Below are positions 47,632 to 59,809 of a stretch of 64,000 nucleotides of DNA, in pieces; the stretch's first letter is position 1; every line of letters begins with the position of its first letter. The notes under the pieces are model-generated. The model searched no databases. It saw only the letters and a program-made list of their open reading frames with translations, and had not been told where the DNA came from. The translations under genes were made by a program, and so were the position numbers. This DNA is from Helicostylum pulchrum. Lineage: Eukaryota; Mucoromycota; Mucoromycetes; Mucorales; Mucoraceae. Where the stretch lies: contig JAIXMO010000031.1 of NCBI GenBank assembly GCA_025677825.1, positions 62,001-126,000 on the forward strand. Direction: 5' to 3'.

Positions 47632-48090
47632 ATGTCCAACACTGTCTCTGCTGCTGAGGTTGCCAAGCACACAACCAGAAATGATTTATGGATGACTATT
47701 CATAACAAGGTCTATAACGTTACTGAATTTATCATTGAGGTAAGTAATCTTTTTTTTTTTACACTTGTATCTAATTCTATTTAAGAGAATTGTTTCAAAC
47801 CCTTTTTTTTTTTGCCTTTTAGCATCCCGGTGGTATGTAATTTTTTTTTTCTTTTTTTTTTCATAAGGGATACACGTGATTTAAACATGGCCCCATTTTT
47901 TTTTCTAGGAGAGGAAGTCTTACTTGATGAAGCAGGTAAGAGATATATATTTAATCAGTTATAGAACGGGTTTAATTAAACAGAGAAAATAGGTAAGGAT
48001 GCTACCGAATCATTCGAAGATATTGGTCATTCTGATGAAGCTCGTGAAATTTTATCAAAGTATCTTGTTGCTGAATTAGATGAAGCAGTA

Positions 48091-48123
<33 letters not shown>

Positions 48124-48403
48124 GAGGGTGGGGGAGGGGAAAGTGACGAAAAGGTTAATGATTGACATTCTTTTTTTCTTTTCTATTTTAGTCCAAGTCT
48201 GTTAGACAAGATTATAGTCAGCTTCGCGCTGGTGAACTTCCCTCTGAACAACAAAAGTCTGGATCGTAAGTGCATATATTTGATATAGATAGAGAGACCT
48301 ATACTTATTTCGGTTTTTTAGTGCTATGCGTGTTATCTTACCTGCTATTGCTGTTATCGGTCTTATCGCCTATAAATTCATTCTTGCTCCTAAGCAACTC
48401 TAG
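47632..48403 (+). CDS. Tail-anchored cytochrome b5
   Basis: Six exons (47632-47739, 47823-47832, 47909-47935, 47993-48087, 48192-48265, 48322-48403) give 131 residues. Exon 2 is only 10 nt and encodes H37-P-G, including the first axial haem ligand; the second ligand is H61 in EDIGHSDEA. Together they form the family pattern [20 protein letters not shown]-terminal hydrophobic span ([18 protein letters not shown]) followed by APKQL anchors it in the ER or outer mitochondrial membrane. It donates electrons to fatty-acid desaturases, sterol enzymes and others. The intron between exons 4 and 5 contains a run of more than 30 T. Confidence 0.95.
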
Positions 48404-49055
48404 TTTTCTTCTTAAACTGTGTACTAATAAATAATAAACAAATTTACTCTTTTTTTTTCTTTTTGTGTAGCCCTTTTTTTATTATTTATCTCACACTGTA
48501 CAACCTGTTGAATATGTCGGATATATGTTTTGGCCGTACAAAAGCTGATCGAATTTAACTCATGTGATAAGTTTAGATTTGCACTTGTGTGTCAAAAAAA
48601 CATTCTCAGAAAAACCAATTTCTAACTGCAAAAATTCAGTCGTTCATACATGTTGAAATTGTGTTCTTAAGAGCGATACCGAGAACACATTTATAGTTTC
48701 AATTAACAATAAATAGGGAGGGGATTTAGTATGATACAATACATATTCAATTGATTCGTTACATTGATTTATTAAAAGGGAACATACACGTTTTTATTAT
48801 ATATGTCTAGTACAAAGGAGATTTTTTTTTTTTTTAGCTACCAGGTTCATACTACTACCTAAGCTTTAGAACTCCACTTTCATCAAAAGAAAAAAATTAC
48901 CTCGACACATTTCAAAAAACGTAAATAAACAAGCACTAAATATTTTGAAGATTACAGCCCCTTTTCAATGCACGTGAAGTATCTTTAAAATATGTGTAAT
49001 TCTTGAGTTATTTCCTTTTTCTTCCCTTTCTTCTTTTTTTTTTAAAAAAAAAAGT
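48404..49055. other. Intergenic region
   Basis: No gene. Its last 20 bp are a T10A10 tract (49034-49053) directly before the next start codon. Confidence 0.55.
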
Positions 49056-50610
49056 ATGGGGTCAGAAACAAAGTCATCTACATTTTCCGTTAGTATTATA
49101 CTTCACCAGATCGGTTTTTTAATTACTGGACTATGTACTACATTAGGTGTACAGTGGTTGTTTTATAAAGGTGCAGCTAGTAAGTATAAATGTACCCCTT
49201 CTCAATTAAAAAAAACTCATACTATGCAATTTTATTTTAGCTTCTATGAGTTTACTAGCTCAACTATCAAATTATACCGGCATGTTGCTTGTTGGTTTAT
49301 TTATACCCATTTTAATAAAACAAAAAAAGCAAACCGCTTTCGATTACAATGTGGTTGGAGCAGAAGAGGTATACTATTCCCTTACTTAAACGATAGATTA
49401 ATTGTAATCAAACCCCTAACCCTGTTTTTAGGCGAATAGTACAGCAGTCGTATCGTCATCGTGCTCTATCCGAAGCGATCATACAGTAGTAGATTATTTC
49501 CCTTCTGCTTTAACAACTATAGAAGATGATAGCAAAATACATTTGAAAGATGATGGTCCTATTCCTCATTTTGCAATTATCAAATTAGCTGCTTTAGATA
49601 TTATCGCTAGTTTTGCATTGACAATCGGATTTTCTGTAATTGGTAGTGGAGTATGTTAAAATATATATACAAATATACACGTAAAAAAAATTAAAAGAAA
49701 TATATAGATGTTTCAAGTAATATATAGTAGCGTTGTAGTATGGTGTGCTATTTTAACTTGGTTATTTATGGGAAGAGCATTGTCAAAAGTACAATGGATA
49801 GCAATTATAGGTACAAGTATTGGATTAGGCATTAGTTCATTAGATAGCATTCGAGGTACACCCACAGATGAAATATTAGTTAGCAGTACAACGGGTAAAA
49901 AAAAAGTAAAAAAAAAATCTATTGTATGTTAAACTTTTTTCTTTCTTTAGAAAGTTATACGTTATTCAATGGAACCTTAATGGTACTATGTGGAACATTT
50001 ATATCAGGTAAATAACCGTAAGAATTTCTTTTGTAAACAGCTAATTTTTTTTGCAAACAAAAAAAGCATGCATTTATGTTTATGCCGATAACATTCTCTC
50101 AAAAAGTAAAGTGCAACCATTACCGGCAAGAGTATGTTGCTGGATGGGAGTCTATACATCAATTTTCACTTGGATCTGGATAGCTGTTTATACATTGCCT
50201 CAGTTTAACGATATCATTCGCGTTGATAAAGACGTATCCACATTTCAAGTAATAATAGCGTATGTCATTGTCACCATAGCAAACGCTTTACACTCTTGGA
50301 GTTATTACGAATTAATTGAACGAACAGGAAATGTAAGTTTTTTTTTTTCCTCTGGCGTAAAAGAAATTTATAAATTAAAATAAAATAGGTTGCCACTGGT
50401 ATTTTACAAGGTTTAAGAGCAATTTTGGTTTATGCTATAAGCCACGTCTGGTACTGTCAAGAAGATTCAGCACAATGTAAGTTAACATCCTTTTTTTATG
50501 TTAGCTCAAAACGCTAAAATACCTTCTCTTCAGGTTTTTCTCCGTCAAAAGGATGCGGATCTTTAATTGTAATTGGTTGTGTATTGTTATTTACGCTAGG
50601 CAAAAAATAA
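49056..50610 (+). CDS. Drug/metabolite transporter superfamily protein, SLC35-like
   Basis: Eight exons (49056-49179, 49241-49368, 49432-49650, 49708-49894, 49951-50007, 50067-50332, 50389-50476, 50534-50610) close in phase to 381 residues with about ten membrane segments. The central repeat (LAALDIIASFALTIGFSVIG, MFQVIYSSVVVWCAILTWLF and MGRALSKVQWIAIIGTSIGL) follows the pattern of SLC35F-type DMT carriers: an acidic residue in the first helix, a SxFQ-like turn, and a basic R-x-L-x-x-x-Q-W loop. The second half continues with TLFNGTLMVLCGTFISGACI and ends VIGCVLLFTLGKK. Substrate unknown; Golgi or vacuolar location is typical but not shown. A long hydrophilic loop (SIRSDHTVVDYFPSALTTIE) separates helices 2 and 3. 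Confidence 0.8.
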
Positions 50611-51929
50611 AAAAAAAGTAATAAAGAGAAAAAAAATGTTCAGTCGATTGGAGACTCTGGATGGTGAATTTGTTTTTTTTTAAAAAAAAAAACCGCACCC
50701 AATGTACTATGATGACCATGGAAGTAACTCCATTTATTTAGTCTAGCACGTTTGTAATAGAAATTCAGGCAAAAACAAGCGGAAAGAAAAACTCCTTCTT
50801 CAAGTTTACACAAAAATCGAAACCCTTTTTTTTTAAAAAAAGAAAGATTTATATTTATGTCCCGAAGCTAAAGTTCTATCACTTTTGCGCGTGGTTTTAA
50901 AAAAAACAATGGGGGAAAGCAGAATTCGAAAGGACGTTGTTTTAAAGGATATGACAAGTTGTGGGTTAAATAATAAGAAGCTTTTTTTTTTCTATAAATT
51001 TTAAAGATCAATAAAAAAGTTGCATCTGATTATACCTATTTTTTTAAAACATAAAAATAAATTATAGGGCCTTATTCGATCTCTTTTAAGCAGTACTGAT
51101 TTTCCTAAAACTTTTATACATGAACATTTTTTAGAGAAGAAAAAAAAAAAACTTCTTTTATTAAACAAATACTTAATAGATTTCTATTAACTTCGAGTAA
51201 AAGGAGCCTCTTAGTTTTTTTAAATTTTTTTTTTTTTTTTGGGGTTAAATTCATACTACAGAACATGTATTTTTTTTAAGAAAGATAAAGAGTTCACAAA
51301 GAGAGAATCCGAAGTGCAAGAGAGAAGGGCCCTAATGAACATACCTACACACCAGGAAATTTATATGATGATAGAGTAATAAGAAGAACGACCAAAAATC
51401 GACAACCGAAAGAAGCCGTCTAAAGGGGAAAGGCATCCTGAAGAGAGAACCGCTAAGTAAGTTTGTAAACAAGTAGGGGTACAGAGTTCCGATATACCTG
51501 ACAGCCAATGCGACTTGCTTTGGTTTCGTTTTTATTTTCAATTAAATCTGCGGGTTTGGGTCAATACGGGTAGGAGCTTTCTTTTCTTGCTCTCCGAATA
51601 TTCTTTGTAGACTGTGTATCAATCCTTTTTTTTAAAAAAAAAAGGGGCATGGAATAGCAGAATTTTTAGACAACACCAAAGGGAAAAAAAGGGGACTTTA
51701 TAAAAACGGCAGACAAACGTTTGTTCAGAAAACAAGCTTGACGACGAGTAGCATAGCAAGTAACAGAAAAAAAACAGAATGAAAGAAGAGGACCCTAGTT
51801 GGACTTCATCTATCCCTCTAAATACTTAAGGTAAATTTAAGCTACAGTTGAATAGAAAAAACGTCGTTAATATTTTTATCAATTAACTAAAAATAAGTGT
51901 AAGCTGTATACAAATGAGTAAGTATAATT
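50611..51929. other. Intergenic region
   Basis: Three symmetric T/A tracts (around 50673-50692, 50827-50842, 51626-51643) and other homopolymers. No supported gene. Confidence 0.5.
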
Positions 51930-52150
51930 TCAGTAAATTTTAAATCGTTGTGAAATAGGATCCTTTACTTCCTCATCAGTGAGAGTAGACTTTCGTAATA
52001 TTTCTCTAAGCACAGTAAGATTAAAGTTGCTGAGATTATTAGTTGAGTCTTCTACAGACTTTATAAACGTTTCTTCTATATAATTTTTTAGACGTTCTTT
52101 ACTCCTTTTGAAAAATCGGCAAATGACTGGCCTACTAGTTTATCCGGTCA
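51930..52150 (-). pseudogene. Orphan exon-like coding block
   Basis: A minus-strand frame without stop reads CRFFKRSKERLKNYIEETF, then NLSNFNLTVLREILRKSTL and TDEEVKDPISQRFKIY before a TGA at 51930-51932. Composition is clearly protein-like and it looks like the 3' exon of a gene. Upstream on the same strand (about 52200-52270) another frame reads TLFKTGGNPEEIRPYIEHS. No ATG or phase-compatible splice joins them, so this is either a gene with missed exons or a relic. Family not recognised. Confidence 0.35.
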
Positions 52151-52539
52151 TGGAAGATGTGGTTTTACTTGGTTGTTTTTTTAACATACAGTAGCAGCTA
52201 TATTTAAGAGTGCTCAATGTAAGGGCGGATTTCTTCTGGATTTCCGCCAGTCTTGAATAGAGTTGTTATTTTACTTTAAAATAAGCGTTTTTTTTTTAAG
52301 CGCAAGATAATAATGTTAATTTATCACACCCGTAAGCTTACAGTGGTACTTTTTTTAAAAATAAAAAACTAGACATAATATGGACTTTTTACTAGTTCGC
52401 GGCTTTCTTATTATCTCGTGCCTTTGATAAAGTACCGAGTTGATGCTTGTTAATAAAATGTTTTATTTACCAAATTAATTAAAACAGGGTTTTTTTTCTT
52501 AATAGATTATGCATTAAAAAAATGATTTCATTCTTTTGA
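52151..52539. other. Intergenic region
   Basis: Contains the possible upstream exon noted for the preceding entry and the 3' flank of the next gene; nothing else recognised. Confidence 0.45.
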
Positions 52540-53772
52540 CTAATCCGATTCCGAGTCAGTATAGGATACTAATGTTGGCTTCCCATCCTCCTTCCTAGAC
52601 TTTTTCTTTGTTGGTTTTACTACAATATCCTTTAATTTTGTTGAATTTGAAGGTTTCGTAAACCCGCTTGGATTATAAAACGGGTCCATTTTTAAACGTG
52701 TATGAAGTTTAACAACATGACTAAGATCTTTTAAATGTTCATCGGTTGTATGTTTCTTTTTATCAAATAAAGGTTTTACTGCAGTTTCAAGTCTCTTCTT
52801 CTCTAATAAATGAAGAGGTGCATATTCGATCGATTTAGCTCCAATCGTATCACTGACAGATTCGGGTAATAACTCGATACCAAGTGAATGTTTATCTCTG
52901 ACTTTTTCGGCTGCTTCATATTCAACTTTATCCTTCTTTTTTTCCTGTCTGAACTGCTTTCGTAATTGTTGTGATTTAGTGTAAGGGTCTGACCACTGCG
53001 ATTCGTTCAAGTTTTGTAATTGGCTGATATGAGGTTTAGACGCATCGATATTCTTCTTGTCCTTAATGTTATGTTCAAGTCGATACATTGGATCCGCTTC
53101 TAATTTCTCTTTTATTCCTTCATCTTGTAATTGGATTACTTCTGTATCTTCCGGATCCCATTCTTCCATCTTCTTACGTGCTCCACTGACTACGACATAT
53201 ACGGAATTCTAAATAAACATGGATTATTTTAAATCGTATTCGGCTCATCTTGTTGTTCTTTAGATCATACCTTGGGATCAGTTTGGATCTCGATGTAATT
53301 ATCGCATAAATGACACTTCATTCGAAACTGAATGATAGGTGTACTATGATAATTCCCCACCTTCTTTTTTTCGGCATTATATCGCACACCTTTTGTTTAA
53401 TATGTAAATAAGTGATGTTGACAGGGAGAATATGTATATAAATATATACCTTGTCCTATATGATTATTACAACCTAAGCACCAAATATTATAAGGTAGTT
53501 CGAATCTTTAAGAGAAAGAATTGCTTAGTTTCTTATGACAGCAAACACGTACTTTTAGTTTTTACCTCACCACTAGAATTCCCTCATCAATCTTTTTTGC
53601 TCTTGCTCCATAAGCATGCGTACCATTAAACTTATTGATCGAACCCTACAAGCACGTTTATTTTAGACTTAGTAATAGCAAACGCGCTATTTTCTTTTAT
53701 TAACATTGTTGTCAACATTATTACTTTTTCTGGCGTCCAATCTGGAGCATAATATTTATTGAATGGTTGCAT
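52540..53772 (-). CDS. CWC16-family splicing factor, CCDC130/YJU2B (Saf4) type
   Basis: Five minus-strand exons (53772-53725, 53645-53566, 53505-53450, 53389-53271, 53208-52540) close in phase to 323 residues. The N-terminus MQPFNKYYAPDWTPEKGSIN, then DEGILVVRFELPYNIWCLGC, GVRYNAEKKKVGNYHSTPII, FRMKCHLCDNYIEIQTDPK and YVVVSGARKKMEEW are the signature of CCDC130/Saf4. C-x-x-C pairs (CLGC, CHLC) form the zinc site. The C-terminal half is a charged coiled region ending in acidic residues (TDSESD). The family acts in pre-mRNA splicing around the Prp16/step II stage. Two acceptors are AAAG rather than pyrimidine-rich. Confidence 0.93.
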
Positions 53773-53967
53773 CGGGAGAAGTATGTTTTAAAGAAAAAAT
53801 AAAATAAAAAATCCTCCCCTCTTTTTTTTTTTCAAGTGTCGTATATTCAATTATGCTCACACACATAACCTTATTCAAGACAATGCAGGTTTTGTAAAAC
53901 ACAAAAAAAGCTTAATACACGATTTATATATCGTCATCTATTTTTTTTTTTAGTAAAAATGTATAAT

Positions 53968-54971
53968 TTATTGTTTCTTAACAATGATAGCATCATGTTG
54001 TGCAGCATACTCTGTCCAGCTACCATCATAAACAGCTAACTTTTTGGCGCCAATTCGTTCCAAAGCTAAATAAAGAATCGAAGCGGTAATTCCACTGCCG
54101 CAACTGGTGATGATATCCTTTGATATATCCACGCCATTAGACTCAAACACTTGTCGTAACTTGTCGTCATTTAACATTTCGCCAGATTCGATGACCTGAT
54201 TAAATGCAATACTGATAGAGCCGGGCATCGCGCCAGATGATAACCCTTCACGTGGTTCTGGTGCTTCACCTGTAAATCTAGCATAAGGACGAGCATCAAT
54301 CACTAACGCACCCTCTTTACCACTATCAATTGCACGAGCATTGGAGAGTACCTGACTATAATTACGTACTAAGTCCGTATCAAGTTTAGGTACCTTATAT
54401 TGTTTAGGCTCAACTGGACTAGGTGGTCCTGTTTCAGTAGGTCCATTCATTTTCTCCCATAAGGGCAATCCGCCATTTAATACTGAAATATATTGATGAC
54501 CAAATACCTTATTATTAGAAAAAACAAGAAATTAACTATATATAGAAAAATTAAAATAAAGCAAAAAAGTTTACCTTGAATGTCCAATAAACTCTACAGG
54601 CGGAAAATACACCGGCTGTATCATAAACGACTACATGATCATTTTGATCAATACCCAATTTACCTAAAAAAAGTTTTAATAGTGTCAATTAAATTTAGAA
54701 AACTAATCATATTCACAAGATACGTACCTACTGCATCAGCAAATGAAGTCGGAGAAGGAAGCATATGAGGAAGATCGATACCAGTATCTTTAATTGTATC
54801 AATGCCGAAAAATTGACTACCGACAATTCTTTTATTTAAATATTCTTGATATGGATCTCGGTTAGTATTCGGCATATGCCAAGAACCATCCAAAATTTTG
54901 ACACTTCCTAAAGCCGACTGCAATTCCTTTACGGAAACAAGGCTTGACAATGAACGTTGTTGAGTCGCCAT
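53968..54971 (-). CDS. Thiosulfate/3-mercaptopyruvate sulfurtransferase (tandem rhodanese)
   Basis: Three minus-strand exons (54971-54728, 54663-54575, 54507-53968) give 290 residues. Two rhodanese domains: the first (residues ~8-130) starts VSVKELQSALGSVKILDGSW and has VYDTAGVFSACRVYWTF; the second carries the active-site loop C247-GSGIT (TSCGSGITASILYLAL) and VYDGSWTEYA. The CGSG[V/I]T loop is that of mercaptopyruvate sulfurtransferases rather than thiosulfate rhodaneses (CRxGx[R/T]). It transfers sulfur to thiols or cyanide and yields H2S or persulfides. A cytosolic or mitochondrial location is uncertain: the N-terminus (MATQQRSLSSLVSV) is Ser/Arg-containing and could be a weak presequence. 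Confidence 0.92.
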
Positions 54972-55416
54972 CAAACCTGAGAGAAAAAGAAAAGCTTTTT
55001 TAGAATATACACTTTCTTAGAAACGAAAACAAGTGACACTACGCGTACTAACTTTTCTTTAGACTTAAACACGTTTGCCTAAACATACTTTTTATTTTTA
55101 TTTTTAAAATAAAAGAAGGGGAGGGGAGGAGAATAAGATTAAAGCAATCAGTAGATGATTGATGACGTTGCTTAAACCATTGAGGTGCCACCAACTAAAA
55201 AAAAAAGTTTAAATTTCCTATAACAGCTATTTTGGTCGTATGAATTTGTTTAGATATGAACCTTCAATTGCGACTTTTTTTTTTTATTCTGTTCAAATGA
55301 GCTCATTCTATCCTTTAGTTTAGGAAATTTTTTTATTTTTTATTTAGGGTCCTTCCTTTTCTCTCTCTTTTTTTTTTCTTTTTTTCTTTTCTCTAATTTT
55401 TTTTTTTTCTTTAAAA
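54972..55416. other. Divergent promoter region
   Basis: 445 bp between two divergent genes, T-rich (TTTTTCTTTTCTCTAATTTT before the right-hand start). No further feature. Confidence 0.6.
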
Positions 55417-57575
55417 ATGGAAGACAAATGTTTATCTCATAGACCTTCAAACGCCGACAGTCAAAGCTCAACCGTCCGAGAAATGCCTCGAGACGATGAT
55501 ACGAATCAAACCTTGAGAGACAGTATAGCTATTAAAGAAGAGGACGATAGTTTGTCATATCAATCGATCGGTAAGATACAAACAATAAGTTTCATGTCAA
55601 AAAAAAAAAGTTTAAAAGTTTATTTTCATTTTTTTTAGATTCTGCTCAAAAGGCATTTCAATTTGAATATACAGAAAAGATACCTACAAACGCAGCAATA
55701 CCCCCACTACAAAAAGTACCTGGTCAGGAACGGATAACAATTGTGGAAGATGTTCCTTTCCCTCGCTCAGAATATGGGCCGACTTCTCCTGCATCAATAT
55801 CCAAAAAAAATATACATCCATGGGTAGAAAACTTAAAATCTTCGGCACTCTATACCTGGATACATGAGCAAGCCATAAGTCCCACGAATCGATATGCTTT
55901 TCAAATGAGTACTGCTTTTACAATTGCTGCTTTACTTGTTATTATCAATCCTATTTCTCAAATATTCCCTAATGTATTTTGGGTCGGTAAAGTAGACTAG
56001 AACAAAAAAAAAATACCCGTTTTTTTATTTTTTTAACCTGTTATACTTTATGTAGGTGTCTCGGTGGTAACCGTGCTAGACAATACAGTTGGAGGTTTTC
56101 TAAATTTAAGTGTACAAAGGTTAATGGGTACATTAATTGGAGGAGCAGCTAGTATTGTAGTCATGACAATTACCAGAGCGATCTTTCACCCTAATTGGGA
56201 ATGGCAAGCAGCAGTTGTACTATGCGTTCTCATGTTTATTCAAGTATTTTTTATTGCAAAGCTAAAAGTTATACCAAAATATGCTTATGCAGGAAGTATT
56301 GTATGTAGTTTAACTAGTTTACTTTTCTTTTTATAAAATTACTAAAAATATATATTTTTATATATAGGGTTTATTAACAACCGTAATTATTTTATTATCC
56401 GGTTATACAGACTTAATTCATGACCGTATGTCTTATACAGCTGAATTAGGAGCATGGAGAACACTTAACCTGATTATCGGAATTGTCATTTCACTGTAAG
56501 TTATATATACACAAAACAGAATATATATAAGGGGACTTAAAACATTTTTGGGGGGTATTATAGGTTTGTTTCTATTTTTGTATTTCCACTAAAAGCAAGC
56601 AGTGTCATGCGCAAAAATTTGGGAAAAGCAATGGAGGATGCAGCAGAGCTTTATGAAAAATCATCTGAATATTATTTAGATTTTAGTGGATCAACCACAA
56701 CAGCAGTTGACGAATCACTTGCGCAAAAGATAGCTAGAAGGTTACCAACAGAAGGCGAAATAAGCTTGACCGAAGCAATTACCCGAACATTTTCTACCCA
56801 AGCACCCGAATTATCCCAAGATCATTACCGTCAACAGATTGAAGATAGTAGTAAGTTTTGGACCCATGACGCTATCACCAATATCAGTAATAAAGCATTT
56901 AGTGTACTAGCCAAGCTTCAAACTGAATCTACTCGTTTACGAAACGTTTCAAATGAATATTATGTTCAAATAATTTTTCATATTATTGGGGGCGGTAAAG
57001 ATAGATGTAAAAGAGATTTAAGAAGAGCAAAGAGATACAATGAAGCAATTGAAGCAATGAAGCGGGTAGTTTGGCCATTAGTTTCGTTTCGCTTATTACT
57101 GCCGCTTATCAGTCTTAGTCAAACCGCTACTCGACTAGATGAAGTTACAGGAACTCAAACACAAGATACTGCCAAGTTAAAGGAAAGAATTACACCGACT
57201 AGAGAAACGCTAGAGAGCTTTGGCGATAGTTTAAATGTGATGCTTCGTATTGGTAGAATTTTAAAAGATTATAATAGACCACTAAGTGAATTTCCAGATG
57301 ATTGGCTTGAAATTGATCGTATGGTTACAGCGGGCAACTTGCATATTCAAAGAGAATTAAGACAGACGGTAAAGATTGGTATGCACGGTGAAAATATGGA
57401 TGGACTCAAGTTATTATCTTATTACGGGTTTTTGGTACGGTGTTCTATGATTTGGGATGGGCTTCGTACCGTTGTAGAGAAATTGAGTCCTTTAAATGGT
57501 ACTCTGAGTCGTGCGTCTAGTATGGGATTAGGAACACCTTTACCTCATCGAGAATATGCCTTTGTAGCAGAGTAA
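55417..57575 (+). CDS. ALMT/FUSC-superfamily membrane protein
   Basis: Five exons (55417-55570, 55639-55986, 56056-56300, 56368-56495, 56564-57575) close in phase to 628 residues. A long hydrophilic N-terminus (~120 residues) leads to about six helices: FQMSTAFTIAALLVIINPIS, the signature VLDNTVGGFLNLSVQRLMGT LIGGAAS, then WQAAVVLCVLMFIQVFFIAK, GLLTTVIILLSGYT and a W-R-T-L-N-x-I-x-G motif (AWRTLNLIIGIVISLFVSIF). These blocks belong to the FUSC/ALMT fold (aluminium-activated malate transporters, fusaric-acid-resistance proteins). The C-terminal ~320 residues are a helical cytosolic domain. Organic-anion transport is plausible by family; substrate unknown. Confidence 0.85.
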
Positions 57576-57719
57576 TGATTTTATTTTATCTTTATATTTC
57601 AGTGTATTTTATATCGTGTTGTACATACTCTTTTTATAATTTTTTCTTTCTTTCTCTTATCTAGTTAACTATTTCTTTCCCCCTTTCCTCTTTCATCTAT
57701 TTAACCTTTATTTCTCTAT

Positions 57720-57752
<33 letters not shown>

Positions 57753-58713
57753 GTATATTCCCTCATATAAAATAACAATAAAAAAAATGAAAGAGGGAGA
57801 GGTTTATTTACTAATTTGTTTATTTACCAATTGTTTATTTATTCTGGTAATGTTTTGTTTTCCTAAACTATCTTTTACTACGTTTAACTTGTTTATCGTA
57901 CTTTTTTTGAAGATCTCGCTTCTTTTTTTGCGTATGCATGGTAGTTCATATGATTGGCTTTTAACATATCTCCATTCAGGGGAAACTTTTGTACGTAACT
58001 ACAGCTCTTACGAGGGGTACGGTGACCCGATTCGCATAAAGCAGTTTTGGGAAACAAGAATCAACTAATCTAATTATAGAATTGAAATTTTTTTTTTCTC
58101 GGTTTCTTTTCGAATGGATTTTTTTTTTTTTTGGAACAAAAGTATTCAACGCCACCGTTAAATACCAAAATGGAGTGTTGCGTGTACCGATTCAGTGCAC
58201 CGGTCTTATCTTTTTTACTCCTGTTTTGTTTGGATAAAACTAGCTTAATAAAATAAAATTTGTTACCTAGTAAAGATAAATAATCTATTTAAATTATTGC
58301 ATAGTTAGAAACAAATCAAGTAAAAGTTGCTTTAGTAACTAATTAAGTTAAGGGGGATACTTGAGATCTTTTTCATGCATACTCAATAAAGTTGCGAACA
58401 AATATTATAAAAAGAAAAGGCGGATGGCGACATATACAGACTAAAAAAAAAGTATATATTATACCAAACAATAAAGTAGCATACTAATTTACGCCTAGAC
58501 CATGTAAGCGCTTTTTTTGACGTATCTTCATCCTACTTGTAAAAAAAAAACGAATATTCCATTTAATTTGAGTATTATTAAAAGCGCGAAAACCGATAAA
58601 AAAAAAGGTTTTTTGACAGCTAAAACGTGACTGCAGAAAAAGTTTTTTTCGTATATGAAACTTAGGAAAATTTTTAATAATTAATTCCTTTCAACCTTTT
58701 CTCTTCCTATCAA
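57576..58713. other. Intergenic region
   Basis: A run of 22 T (57731-57752) and other runs. The frame at 57751-58068 is AT-rich with low protein character and no start context, so it is not called. Confidence 0.5.
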
Positions 58714-59247
58714 TATGGTAAGTAATATACAGAAAGAAAGTTTTATATGAGTACGTACTTATTTTTTTTTAAAACTGTATAGAGCGCTGTTGTCAACCCT
58801 AAAGCTTTCCCTCTTGCCGATGCTGCTTTAACTAGCACTATCCTCGATCTTGTTCAACAAGCTTCTCATTACAAGCAATTGAAGAAGGGTGCTAACGAAG
58901 CTACCAAGACCTTAAACAGAGGTATCTCTGAATTCATTGTCATGGCTGGTAAGTTTTTTTTTTAAAAAAAAAGAGTTGAAGAAGATCACGATCTTGGTAA
59001 ATTTTGGGATCTAACTTTTTTTTTTTTTATAGCTGATACTGAGCCTCTTGAGATTCTCCTTCATTTGCCTCTCCTCTGTGAGGATAAGAACGTTCCTTAC
59101 GTCTTTGTTCCTTCCAAGACCGCTCTTGGTCGTGCTTGTGGTGTCTCTCGTTCCGTTATCTCTTGTTCCATCACCACTAACGAAGCCTCCGATCTTAAGC
59201 CTCAAATTCTTAGCATCAAGACTCAAATCGAGAAGCTCTTGATCTAA
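58714..59247 (+). CDS. SNU13: U4/U6.U5 snRNP and box C/D snoRNP 15.5K protein
   Basis: Three exons (58714-58716, 58783-58948, 59033-59247) give 127 residues. The first exon holds only the ATG; the next begins [16 protein letters not shown]. The product has [60 protein letters not shown], the RNA-binding kink-turn face of the L7Ae/SNU13 family, and [16 protein letters not shown]. It binds the U4 5' stem-loop and box C/D snoRNAs and is needed for splicing and rRNA methylation. High coding GC suggests strong expression. The phase closes cleanly (ATG + AGC). A T10A10 tract (58954-58973) lies in the second intron. Confidence 0.97.
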
Positions 59248-59809
59248 ATTAAATAATTTATATATATAACCATCATAAATAATCAAGTAATATTTTTCTT
59301 GGTGATCCTAGTTTGGTGCTGAAGACGTAAAAAAGTAGAAGAAAAAAGTTTTTTTTTTATAAAAAAGGGAAACTTTTTATTTTATTTTTTTACTTATTTT
59401 TTTTCTTTATATATATTTTATTTTCTTATGATGCACTATATCAGTGAAAGAAAAGTTTTATTTTGTGTTTTCTTGTAAATAGCATTTAAAATAAACAATT
59501 TCCTTTTTTTTTACTTATACATATCTCTATAAATAGTAAAAAAAAAACTGTAAAGAACAAATCCCTGATCACCTTCTTGTGTTGGGGGATTACATGAGAG
59601 TACACACATAATAGAGCATTGTACTACTTGTTTGTAGATCCCTGCAGTGATACACTTTTTTTTTTCGCTATCTCCTTTTAGTGTGTGAAGGGTTAGAAAG
59701 TAAAAATAGGGGATGTTTTTTGTATAAAAAGGTTATTTTTTTCCTCATTTTAGTTTTATTTCTACATCTTCTTTTTGTATTACTTTTTATATTTTATATT
59801 ATACTAGAA
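59248..59809. other. Intergenic region
   Basis: Includes the 3' flank of SNU13 and the promoter of the next gene; no further gene. Confidence 0.55.

Noticed and set aside
57751..58068. 105-codon frame after the ALMT-like gene
   Set aside because: Phe/Leu-rich translation of AT-rich 3' flank; no promoter context or conserved motif.
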